From Strigamia acuminata (lineage: Eukaryota > Arthropoda > Chilopoda > Geophilomorpha > Linotaeniidae), in the NCBI GenBank assembly GCA_949358305.1, contig OX442319.1:14136001-14200000 (forward strand): 64,000 nucleotides of DNA, read 5' to 3'. The notes beneath the pieces were generated by a model that saw only the letters and a list, made by a program, of their open reading frames with translations, was not told where the DNA came from and did not search any database. Of this stretch, positions 10,393 to 21,859 are shown piece by piece; the first letter of the stretch is position 1, and every line of letters begins with the position of its first letter. The translations under genes were made by a program, and so were the position numbers.

Positions 10393-13300
10393 ATGTTGGG
10401 GTCCAGTTGGGCTTGGTTGACGTTGAGTTTGACGGTCGTGTTGGGTCAGCAGTTGCCGCCGCAGAACGTGCCGTTGCCGCCACCGAATGCGCCGCTGTCG
10501 CCGCAAATCGGTCAACCGTTTCCGTTCGGGCCCGGGGTTTTCGGACCGAATGTGGGCCCAGGTTTTTTCGGAATGCCCGTTTGGTTGCGCAGAGAGGATC
10601 CGTAAGTGGTTTGTCCGGTTGGAATGAATGAGAATGGGCACGAAGTATTGATTTTGTTTCAAAAAATGGAATTTTAGACGTCAAAATTGAAGTTTTTCGT
10701 CTAAAAAATTCATTTTTGGGCGTAATATTACAGATTCGTGTCTAAAATAGCCATATTTTTGTTTAAAATTCCATATTGATGACTAAAAAATACATTTATT
10801 GTGCATAAAATCACTCATTTTAGTCGGAAAGAATAATTTGTACGAGTAAAAGAGTGAATTTTTGTTAAATTTTATTTTCAGGACTTATATGATTTTGGCT
10901 TCTAAAGTTGTGAGGCCGGGCAGTGTGTATCGTGTTGTTGTCCACATATTGAGAAGTGAAAGACCCGTTGGTGTTCGGGCATCTGTTTCGCGAGACGGAG
11001 TCGAGGTGGGGTCTGCGAATAAAATGTTTAAAGTCGGAATACCGCAAGAAATGTTGATCAAGGTAATTATTAACATTTAGTTTTGTCAATTGGGAAAAAT
11101 GGTTTTCATCAAATTTATTTATTTATTCATAATTTATTTATTTATTCATTAATTTATTTATTTAATTAATTTGTTTTTTTAGGTGCCGCCAACTAGTGTT
11201 CACGGGCGCTATAAGTTACGCGTGGAAGGAAATGCCAACGGTGTTTCGGGAGGAACTGTTTTTGCTAATGAAACTAATTTAGAATTTTCTTCGCGGTTCC
11301 TGACTGTTTTGATCCAGACTAATAGACCGGTTTATAATCGGCTGCAGATCGGTATGTTTTCGAAATTGTATTGACAAAATGGAAATTATTGCAATTTTAT
11401 TTTAAAAAATTAAAAATATCCAATATAATCATGGAAATTTTGTTGAAATTTTGAAAATTTTCCTTTTAAAATTCATTTCTCAATTAAAACACAAATTTTC
11501 ATTTGAAAAAATCAAAGCATCCAGTTACACGAACCAAAAAACTACAAAAACTTGCTCATTTTCTCCTTCCAGTCCGCTTTCGAATCATCCTAATCACCAC
11601 CGACTTGAAACCCTACACCGATCCAGTCGAAGTCTCCATCTTGGTAAAACACACAAAAATGTAAATCTCAATTTATTTACTCTTTTATTAATTCATTTTG
11701 TTAATTGCCAGGATCCGAACGGCTACGTGATGCGGAAATGGTTCTCGGCGTACTCGAACGTCGGAACCGTGACCCTCCACTTCACTCTCCCGAGCGACCC
11801 GGTGCAGGGCTACTGGACCATTCTGGTGACGGCACAGAACCAACAGGAGAAAAAGCTCATTTTGGTGGAGAAATATTGGCCCGCTCGGTTTGAAGTGGAC
11901 GTGAATTTGCCCACGTTTCTGCTGGACAGCGACAGGTTCATTCGCGGCAGAATTCAGGCCAACTACACGTATATGTATTCGCCGGTCATGGGCAATGCCA
12001 CCGTCAAGTTGAGTGTGCAGCCCAACAGATATACTTACAACGTGCAGCAGGAGCAGGAGAGAACGGTCGTCATGGAGGAATTTATTCCTTGGGTAATTTA
12101 AATACACTAGTTAAATAAAATGCTATTTTAGGCTGTAAAATACAATTTTTTAGATCAAAAAATGCAATTTTAGAAAAAAAGATAATTTTTAGGCATAAAA
12201 AATGTAATTTTAGACACAAAACTGTTATTTTGGACCAAAAAACACGGAATTTTATCAATTTTAGGCAGAATAATACAATTTTAGACAAAAACAATGCAGC
12301 ACCTTGTACATTTTGCACAAAGACAATGAATTTTTAGACTAAAAGCCGCGCAGTACTGTAATTCTTTTCTATCTTTCAGTTCAACGGCACGTACGATTTC
12401 TTTTTCTCCATGGACCGACTACTACACCTCGTCCCCCAGCTCGACGGCACAGTCATCAAAGTCGAAGCGTTCATCTTCGACAAATTTATGGAAATGCAAA
12501 ACTCAGGCTTCGCCATGGCTTCCATCACCAACAGCTCCATCAGCCTCCGCTTCCTCGGCTCCAGCGCCAAAGTCTTCAAACCCGGAATGCCCTTCGAAGC
12601 CCTCGTAAAAAAAACAAAACAAAAAAACTGCCGAACCCGGATTCATTACAGTCAATCTCCATTACAGGTGGCCGTATCCTACCATGACTTGGTGCCGCTC
12701 CCACTCTACAAAATCGCAAACTCCCGACTGGAAATTGTGACGATGGCGACCATGCGATCGGGCGGCAGAGTGCAGTTGCCGGTGCACAACGAACGTGTTT
12801 ACGACTCCGGTGTGTTCAGAATAAAGTTTACGCCGCCTTACGACGCCACCATGCTGGCAATCCGAGTAAAAATGCTTTTAGACAGATTTGCACGCGTTAC
12901 TGTCATTTGAAAACTAGTTATCGTTAATTATTTAGTCAAATAATAACAAGTACGGTAACTGGTTACCAACTGTTATTATTACTTCTTAGTGAGTCTAGTT
13001 ACCATTACCCTTATATTTTACAATTTAAAATTTAAAAAATAGTTTTATAGAATCTTGGTTTCGGAAAAATTTTCAAATTTTTATCAGAATAATGCAAATT
13101 TAGGCCTGAAAATGCATTTTTAAGTTTGATAACAAATTTAGGTTATTTATCAAGATAAATAACGAATTTTCGCTGCGTTACGTAATGATGACGACGTTAT
13201 TGTAATGATAAACGCGTGCAACACTGCTTTTAGACGTGTTTAGACACATTTAGACGTTTTTTTTTATGATTTTTAGGCGATTTATTCGGACAACGAGGGA

Positions 13301-16300
13301 GACCGGGTGACTGCGGAGACGATAGCGGTCACTTATTTCTCGCCGGACAGGCGGTACATGCATGTGTATACGTCGACGAATAATCCGAAGATCGGGGAAT
13401 ATATAATCTTTCATGTTAGGACGAATTTTTATGTGAAGTCGTTCAATTATTTGGTAATATTTGGGTTTTGGAAGATGTGTGGGGTTGGTTTGGTTGGAAT
13501 TTTTACAATTGTTTTTGGTTGGTAGATTCTGGCTAAGGATATAATTGTGACGTCGGGAGAGGAAATCATGGAGACGGTGACGCAGAAGACTAAGACGTTC
13601 GCGGTGCCGGTGTCGGGCGAGATGGCGCCGAGTTGTAGGATTGTGATTTATCATGTGGCCAAGGATGCTGAGATTATTTCTGATAGTTTGACTGTGCCCA
13701 TTGACGCTGTGTCCAGATATGAAGTAAGAAATATATGAAATTAATCAAAATCATTCAGAACACGCTAATATAATTCAAAAAAGTCAAAATGACTGAAAAT
13801 AATTCAAAAGAACTCAATACTCTTAAATAATTCAAAATACTGCCAAATAAATACATAAAACAATCAAAATAATTAAAAACAATCAAAATAAATGTACAAA
13901 AATGCTCAAAATTAAATACGGTAGTCATAATGCTCAAAATAAATACTCAAAATAAATACTCAAAATGCTCAAAATAATCAAAATCATCGAAATAATGAAA
14001 AATAATAACAAAAACTTTGTTTTTGTATCGTTTGCAGATCAAAATGGAACTAAACCCTTACAAGGACAAGACCGGGCAGACGGTCGAGTTGCGCGTCTCC
14101 GGCGATTCCGGTGCCTTTTTCGGCGTGAGCGTCATGGATGCCGAAACATTCAAGCTGCAAGGCGGCAACGAACTCAGCCCCGCCCTGGTAAACCCAAACC
14201 AAACGAATCAAAAATCACTTTTAATCAAAAATCCAAAAAAACCAATTTTTCCAGGTGTCCGAAATGATGCACACCTTCGACACGGACTACAAACGCCTCA
14301 ACAAAATGCTCTGGACGTCCCGCGAGGGCGAGCCGGACAGGCGCGCCTACTACCAGACCACCAACTACGGCGTCGACAACAACCGCACCTTCAACATGGC
14401 CGGCCTCGTCGTCTTCACCGACGCAAACATAACCCAACTGCCAGGTATTCAATTGAACTTGTTAATTTAAAAATAATTTGTCATCATGAAATGTTTGATT
14501 TTCTCAGATTTGTGCATCGAAGCGCTCGGTCTGTCGTCGTGCATGGACGGCAATTGCTATCGCCGCGACCAGAAATGCAACGGCAAATGGGAGTGCCCGA
14601 CTGGATTCGACGAAGCCGATTGTAATTTGCTGGGAAATTACGTCAAATCAGGGCCGGCTGCAGTGTTTGCGGAATGCAAAATATTTCAATGGACCTTGGG
14701 ATGGGAAAAGTGGTGGAATGAAATTTTACGATATTTTAATGGGAAATTTATTTTTTAATGGGAAATTGTGGGAAATTTATTTTTTGATGGGAAATTGTGG
14801 GAAATTTATTTATTAATGGAAAAATTGAGGGGAATTTGGATTTTTAATGGGAAATTTGGAGTTTTAATGGAAAATTTGGAGTTTTAATGGGAAATTTGGA
14901 GTTTTAATGGGAAATTTGGAGTTTTAATGGAAAATTTGGAGTTTTAATGGAAAATTTGGAGTTTTAATGAAAAATTTGGAGTTTTAATGAAAAATTTGGA
15001 GTTTTAATGGAAAATTTGAGAGGAATTTTGATTTTTTTTTTAAAGGAAATTTGATTTCTTTTTTAAAGGGAATTTGATTTTTTTAATGGAAAATTTAGTG
15101 ATTTTGAATTTTTTTTACAGAAGATTTGGTAAAATTTGTTTTTTTGAGGTAAAGAATTTAGTGAAATTTAAATTTTTTAGGGAGATTTGAGAAAAATTTG
15201 AATCTGTGACCAAAAATTCAGTTTTAGATGCCATTTAAGCGAAGTTTTCCCACTTACGTTATTTTAGAAATTTGACACTTCAGAGCGCTTGGTCTGGTTC
15301 CGAATCCCGAAAAAACTACACTTGAGCCGGCCCCGCATCAAACTAAACAATTTAAGCAAAATGCAAATTTGTTTCTAAGGTGGAGCTGACATAGCGGCAG
15401 TAAACTTAAAAGATTTTCGTCTGACGCGGAAAAACCACATCGATCGCTTCTACGACCCTGACTACGGCGACTGGGCCTGGATAAGCTTCAATTTGGCCCC
15501 TGAAGGACGCGAGAGGTTCTCAATCGGCCCCGTGCCGCGCAGACCGGCCAAATGGATCCTCAACGCCATCAGCATGAGCCGCGAACACGGATTGGCGATC
15601 ATATCCCAACCCTATCAAGTAAAAATTGAAAAAAATAAATAAATAAAAAATAAAAAATTTTAACAATTTTTTTTTTTTTTTTTTAGTTTGAGGGTTCTCG
15701 GCCATTTTTTATAACTGTGGAGATGCCGTCGACGTGCACGCGCGGGGAGCAAGTGGGGATCCGCGTGCAGGTGTTTAATTTGCAGCCGTTTGAGACGTAC
15801 GTGATGCTCGAGTTGCCCGCGTCGCCGCACTATCGGTTCGTGCACGTGGAGGCCGAGGGAATGGTCAAGAATTATAATCCACGCACATCGTCCGGCGTTC
15901 ACCAACATTTAATTTGGGTTCGGGAAATTGAGATTGTTGAATTGTTTATGTTTTTGTTTTTGTTTTTTTAATTTTTTTTTTGGTTTTGTTTTTAGGTTCA
16001 TGCGTTTAAGTCGGTTACGGTTCACTTTCCGATCGTTCCGACGCGGATTGGGTCGTTTAACGTGTCGATCGAGGCGTTTACGCATGTTGGAAGGGACAAA
16101 GTTATGAAGCAATTGACTGTCGAGGTAAATGCGATGTCGTAGAATGAGTTTAGAACGGAAAGGTTGAGGAAAAGTGGCGATTTTAAATTGGTGAAACGAT
16201 GAAATTATACAGGAATGGTGATTTTAAATGGATAAAATGATAAAACTGACCAAAAACTACAATTTTATGTGGATTAAACGATCAAACTGACCAGTTTAAA

Positions 16301-19300
16301 ATTAATAAAACGATAGATGACCATTTTAAATTGATAAAACGATCAGATTGCCCATTTTAATTTGATAAAACGATATAATTCACCATTTCAAACTCGTTCA
16401 GGATCATCAAAATAATTGTTTAGTTTTAACATTGACCAATCATTTCTTCCAGCCCGACGGAATGCTTCAGATCCTGCACACGTCCATGATTCTCGACCTG
16501 AAAAACCAACCATTGGTCATCAAATTCCTCGACGTGAACGTGACCGAAACGCCCATTGTCCCCTACCAGCGCTGGCTTCGCTACAACTTCGAGTCCCCCC
16601 GCGCATACGTCTCTCTAGTCGGTAATAAAACCCCAACGAAACGCTTCAAAGCCCCAAACTAAGCCGATTATCGACGCTTGTTTCCAGGCGACGTGGTCGG
16701 GCCGGCCTTCCTCAAGACCCCCGTCAACACGCAGGTGTTGCTGCGCCGTCCGGACCGCTCGGCGGAAATGCAAACGTTCAATTTCGCCGCCAATTTGTGG
16801 ACGTTGCACTACCTGCGATTGACCAATCAACTGCAGATGACTAAGGCCAAAGAGGTTTTTAAGCATTTGAATGTTTATTACGCGTGGATCATGGCGTATA
16901 TGAAGCCGGACGGATCGTTTGTTATGTGGAAGGGATTCGAGCCGAGTGTTTGGTAATTTAAGATTTAAAATAAATAAAAATGTATTTAATTTGGTTTGTG
17001 TTTTAGGTTGACGCAGTTTGTGGTGCGGACGTTCCAGCAGGCGCGGTTTCCGGACTGGGAGTTTTATTTGTATATTGATCCGAATATTATAAAGCAGTCG
17101 GTGTCGTGGTTGTTGGCTCATCAGACTTACGAGGGATCGTTTTATGAGACTACGCTGTATCCGTTGGATCGGAAGATGGATCCGAGGGTAATTGTTTGAC
17201 AGTTTGATGGGTTTTGTAAATCTTTGCATTGGTTATTGCCATTTTTCCACTAATTCGCAAAATTTTTTTAAAAAAACTTTTATCGTTTGATCAAATGGCA
17301 CAAGTTTTGACAAAATTACTCAATTTTTTTTACCAATTTACTGAATTTTTTACCAATTTACACGGATTTTTATTAAATTACACGGATTTTTGATCAATTT
17401 GCATAATTTATTGATCAATTGACACAATTTGTTGATAAATTGACATCATTTTAAACATTTTGCGATCAATTTAAATTATTTGTTTGTACTTTTTTTCAAA
17501 AATGTTTAGGTTAAGAGATTTCAAGACGTTTCCGATTACCATTTGGGCAACGTGTCGTTGACTGCTCAAGTTTTGATAACTTTGTGCGAAGTGAACGATT
17601 TGCCGGGACAATTGCGCATGCAGGTGGCTAACGCGAGGTTGAAAGCAGCTCAATATCTGGAACGAGTGCTCACGAGTTTAGAGGACCCCTACGAAGTTGC
17701 TATAACAACTTACGCGTTGACACAAGCTAGCAGCGTCGACGCCGAGTTGGGATTTAATATTTTGGATGGAATGAAACGCGAGCAAGGTAATTTTCACCAA
17801 ATGTCCATTAATTCTCGACGAATTTCAATACATTTTTGACATTTTTTGAGAAATTTCATTTAATTTTTGACATTTTGTGACAAATTTTGACAACTTTTTG
17901 TTATTTTCAGAGGGAATGGTGTATTGGTCGAGGGAAGAGGCGCCCTTAGTCGGGATCATTACGGAAAATCAACGTCCGTATATCCAGCCGCGACTGCCCC
18001 AAAAATTCGACTCGATGAACGTGGAGGCCACATCGTACGCCCTCTTAGTCTACGTGCTCAAAGGGGGCATTGGAATGATCCAGGAGGAAATCGTCAGGTG
18101 GCTCAACACCATGAGAATGTCCGACGGCGGCTTCATCTCCACCCAGGTACAAAACTTGCATTTTTTTTCTATAATTTGCATTTTAAATGTATTTTTTTCT
18201 AATCTTTTTCAAATTTTGTTTGCAATTTGTGCAATTTTGAATTCAGGATACGATTATTGCGATGCAAGCATTGACTGAGTACACCTTTCGAGAACGGTTG
18301 CGCGACATCACGGACATGGACGTGACTTTGGAGTCGTCGGCCAGTCCCGGGATGGATCGAGTTTTGCACGTGGACGTGAACAATTTGGCGCAGCTGCAGA
18401 GAATGGAGATCCCCAACGTGTGGGGTCACGTGCAAGTGTTTGGCAGAGGGTCCGGTTTAGCTATTTTGCAAATGGACGTTCAGTACAGCATCGATTACGT
18501 GCCGTTGTTGATTCAACCGCCGGTCAAAGCATTTGAGCTCACCGTGCAGAGTCAGTACAGCGGACGAAACGCATCTACGCTCCACATTTACGTCTGTCAA
18601 AGGTAAAACTGAAGAAAACTCGGCCATTATTCGACTAATTTTGATGAATTTCAACGGATTTGGACTGGATTTCATGAATTTACCGGAATTTGATCATATT
18701 TTGGCTAAATTTTTAAGAATTTTATCAGATTTTGGCCGAATTTTGATGAATTTTGATTGGAATTGGATCAAATTTTGGCTGGATTGTTATTGTGATGATG
18801 TTGACCAAGCTTAACGAATCTGACCAAATTACTTTTAGGTGGACGTATGTGGAGGAATCTCCGGTCAGCGGTGCCGCTGTGCTGGAATTGGAAATTCCGA
18901 CCGGTTATTATCAATATCAACCGGTTCTGGAAAAAATCGTCAGAGACGAGAACCGCGGACTCCGGAAAAACGTCCGAAGAATCAAAATTACCGAAAGGAG
19001 ATTACACGTTTACTTTAACTACGTAACTTACTCAACATTTTTCCGTCGAAGCACCACAACTTTTAATTTTTAATTCGTTGCAGTTGGACAGTCGTTTCAC
19101 CTGCTTGAATCTCAATGTCCAGCGCTGGTTTCCGGTCGCCAATTTAACGCAATACCTGCGCGCCCGGATATATGATTATTACGCGCCCGGTAATTAAACT
19201 ACGGTAGAGCGTAGGCTTTCTTTTTTCTCCCCATTTCCCGGTCCTCGGGTCAAAAAAGTCTGGAATTCTCGGGAAATCGGTACTCTGGGTAGCAAAACCA

Positions 19301-19588
19301 ACCAACCAGCTGTTCGGTTGACCGGTTATTGGATCGTAGACGCTTTACTGTATATCAAAAACGTATTTCCGTAGAAATTAATGATTTTATTTTTTGTTTT
19401 CTTTACGTTTAGAACGATTTAACGAAACCGATTTCAAGCATTTCAACTTGTACGTGCTAAGCATCTGCCAGGTGTGCGGCTCCTACCAGTGTCCGTACTG
19501 TCCGTACTTCAGTTTGGCGCACGTGGCGCACATCAGTTACTTAGTTCTTACCTTGTGTTTAGTGTTTTCAGTACTTAGGTTAATTTAA
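10393..19588 (+). CDS. Mcr: Mcr-like macroglobulin complement-related protein (TEP family)
   Basis: 24 exons, all in phase: 10393-10601, 10882-11062, 11183-11351, 11573-11643, 11712-12092, 12380-12604, 12668-12865, 13277-13453, 13526-13723, 14038-14187, 14255-14444, 14508-14621, 15380-15618, 15687-15917, 15996-16124, 16453-16621, 16688-16952, 17007-17187, 17510-17786, 17911-18146, 18247-18602, 18839-19022, 19084-19189, 19413-19588. Predicted length about 1603 aa. A signal peptide (SSWAWLTLSLTVVLG) is followed by macroglobulin domains, a six-Cys LDLa module at about 718-756 (ending DEADC, its last Cys split across exons 12/13), the alpha-2-macroglobulin middle domain and the alpha-helical thioester-type domain. 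At the thioester position (about 1020-1045) the sequence is PVNTQVLLRRPD where GCGEQ would be, so no thioester can form. Insect Mcr shows the same two traits; it acts at septate junctions and in phagocytosis. The C-terminus is a hydrophobic tail (YLVLTLCLVFSVLRLI) after a Cys-rich patch, possibly a GPI or membrane anchor. The exon 14 donor (TGG|GTTCGG) is the least certain. Poly(A) signals lie at 19826 and 19854. Confidence 0.88.
14780..15020. repeat. 20-bp minisatellite in Mcr-like intron 12
   Basis: About ten copies of GGAGTTTTAATGGGAAATTT (variants with AAAATTT), degenerating on both sides. It is confined to the intron between exons 12 and 13, the longest of the gene. Confidence 0.85.
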
Positions 19589-19907
19589 TTCGAAAGAAAA
19601 TGGGAATCGAATGATTTATTTTTATTTTTATTTTTTTTTATGTTTTATTTTTTATTTTACACTTTTCTATTTTGTCATTTTGTATAATAACGAAGGAATC
19701 TCATCGTTGATTTGCATGTTGTACATACTTTTGTAAAATGGAGTTCGACGTCGGCACAATGTCACGTTTGAAGCAAATTTCCGTCCGAAAATTTCACCGA
19801 TCTATTTTAGACTACTTTTTTTCTAAATAAAATCATTTTACATAAAATTTAAGAATAAAAGCGACCATTTATTTCCTCCGAGCACATTTACAGATATCTG
19901 TATTTTA

Positions 19908-20639
19908 TCAATACAATAAAACATCGGGGCCTATTTTGACCGAGATTCCGCTTAATTCTTTCGTGATTTTCACTTGGCAGCCCAATCGAGACCTGAAAAT
20001 AAAATAAATAATAATTTTTATGACCAAATAAGTGTAAAAAACAAAAAATTGGCAATTTACGTTTTTGTCACTTCGCTGTGAGTGCTCAACAAATCGCATT
20101 CCTCGTCTCCCATTTTGTCCAAAACGCGCCTGTAGTCCTCCGTAGACAGAATAACGTGGCACGATGTGCACGCTAATTCACCTCCACATGAGCCTGTAAA
20201 TATATTTTACACATTTTACATTTTATTTATTTGTTTATTAATTTTTTCTACCGAATCCCTCGATGTTTTCGACACTTTCTTCCAATAAGTCGTATAGAGA
20301 CGATCCAACCGGTCCCGTGACGGTGCACAGTTTGTTGCCGTCGTGGTCGAGAAATGTGGCCGAAACTGAAACTCTAGAGAAATAAATTTTAAATAAATTG
20401 AAACATTAAATTTGTACGGGCAAGAATTTATCTGAACTTACGGTTTCTTACATGTTTCCTTGTTTTTTTGTGGAATCTGGAGTAGTGTATGATCTAGTTG
20501 TGGGAATATATTTTTGGAATTTAGAAATCGGGCGCAGATTTCGTGAAATTGGGAATACGTGACTGAAATTGCGCGTGCGATTGCGTGTGAGTAAATATAA
20601 ACAACACGAGGCCGCCATGTTTTGAATCAACTTGAGCAT
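19908..20639 (-). CDS. Adrenodoxin-type [2Fe-2S] ferredoxin, mitochondrial
   Basis: Four exons on the minus strand: 20639-20452, 20373-20252, 20193-20061, 19992-19908, giving 175 aa in consistent phase. The cluster ligands are C106, C112 and C115 (GSCGGELACTSC, C-x5-C-x2-C) and C153 (SRLGCQV), the vertebrate-type ferredoxin pattern. The N-terminal 60 residues are rich in Arg, Ser and Thr with few acidic residues (LLTRNRTRNF), as in a mitochondrial targeting peptide. The C-terminus ends IGPDVLLY. Such proteins pass electrons from ferredoxin reductase to P450s or to iron-sulfur cluster assembly. I cannot decide between FDX1- and FDX2-type. The exon 1 donor is AT|GTAAGA; reading past it would meet a stop at once, which supports the splice. 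The gene is convergent with the Mcr-like gene; its AATAAA is at 19873-19868. Confidence 0.9.
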
Positions 20640-20681
20640 TGATAGTGTAGCTTAGAGGGACCTGCGAATTTAGTGGAGAAA

Positions 20682-20783
20682 ATGTGGTTTGATGTGAAAA
20701 ACTTCAATCCAAATATAAGTAACAATTTTCGGAAATATCTGAACAAATACAAGGTCGAAATTAAGAAGAAATTCGCCCGTTAA
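20682..20783 (+). CDS. Candidate small ORF of 33 aa, divergent from ferredoxin
   Basis: ATG TGG TTT GAT to TAA gives MWFDVKNFNPNISNN and a basic, helix-like end (KYKVEIKKKFAR). It starts 42 bp from the ferredoxin start on the other strand, so the two would share a promoter. The start context GAAAATG is acceptable. No family was recognised and no splice is needed. Chance open frames of this size are common; the charged, low-complexity-free composition is the only support. Confidence 0.3.
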   Translation: MWFDVKNFNPNISNNFRKYLNKYKVEIKKKFAR

Positions 20784-21631
20784 GAACTATAAATAATTAG
20801 AATTGATGCGTACGGATGTTTTGTGACGTGTTTCCGGTCACTAGAACGCTGTGCCTAAAAATACTCGGTCCCACTCCACACTGGTAGATGGAGTTGCACT
20901 TCCTGATTTAGTGACAGCATGAACTGGGAACCTAAGGATGCGGTTTCGCTTATTTTCACAGGGTGTTCAAAGTAGAACGTGGAATTTGAACACAATTCTC
21001 TGGCTCATCATAAGAGTGCAACCTTTTCCGATTGGCCAAGCCTGTTTACTCCTTAACTGTTGCCTTTATACTACCACCAGGAAAAGTAGTTTTGTTCTGT
21101 TTTTAATTTGTTTGATTATTGTAATGGTTGAAATGATGTAAATTGATTTGTTTTTTTATAATAAAATGTTTTTAAAAATCTTAAAACAATGTTTTACGCT
21201 GTTGCAAAACAACAAACCGCATTTGACGTTTGACGTTTGGTTCGTAAAGCTGCAACGGGTGGCGCCAGTGGCAAGAGAGGAATTTCTTCCTGGTAAGAAC
21301 CAATGAAACGTCAAAAGCGGTTTGTTACGGGCGTCGGGATTGGTCGGGAGAACGATTGTTGTTTTGTTAGGCCTAATCTCATTCGTGGTTATTTATAGCC
21401 GTAGTGGTAATTTCTCACGATAACATGCAAATGTTCAATTGACACATGAAAAGCACGCTTCTCACTTGTCAGTCTCGACGGCTTAGATGAAATATCGCGA
21501 GGAGCATGACCAGAAATCAACAAAATTTTGCAGAAACAAAGTTTAGTGATTTGACAGTTGTTGTATTCGGGCTAGCCAACATTAGTGAAACATTTCGAGA
21601 TAAGCAAATTAGCCGTGAGTGACAGTGCGTA
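20784..21631. other. Intergenic, no gene recognised
   Basis: Contains only short frames (one of 67 codons at 20938) without motifs. Short duplicated words such as TTTGACG occur near 21220-21240. Confidence 0.5.
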
Positions 21632-21745
21632 AGTTTGTTCCCGTCGTGGTCCAGAAATGTGGCCGAACGAAACCCAAACTCTAGAAAAATAATTTAAAAT
21701 AAATTGATAGAATAAATTTATATTGACAGGAATTTATCAGAATCC
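21632..21745 (-). pseudogene. Partial duplicate of ferredoxin exon 2 and intron 1
   Basis: 21633-21680 (AGTTTGTTCCCGTCGTGGTC, then CAGAAATGTGGCCGAA..CTCTAGA) repeats ferredoxin exon 2 at 20331-20380. The similarity continues across the splice acceptor into intron 1 (AATTTAAAATAAATTGA, GAATTTATC). Since intron sequence is included, this is a DNA-level duplication, not a retrocopy. An inserted CGAA and the missing flanking exons show that it is non-functional. Confidence 0.75.
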
Positions 21746-21859
21746 AGAACACCACACGTATTCCGCAATCCTCGTTGCCAATGTAATGTAGTATTGTTCA
21801 TTAAACTATAAAACGTCCGTGACAATAACAATTCATACTGGTTTATTCGACAGTAAACT

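Noticed and set aside
16615-17229. Minus-strand frame of 204 codons
   Set aside because: Antisense shadow across Mcr-like exons 17-18; the sense exons are phase-consistent and domain-supported.
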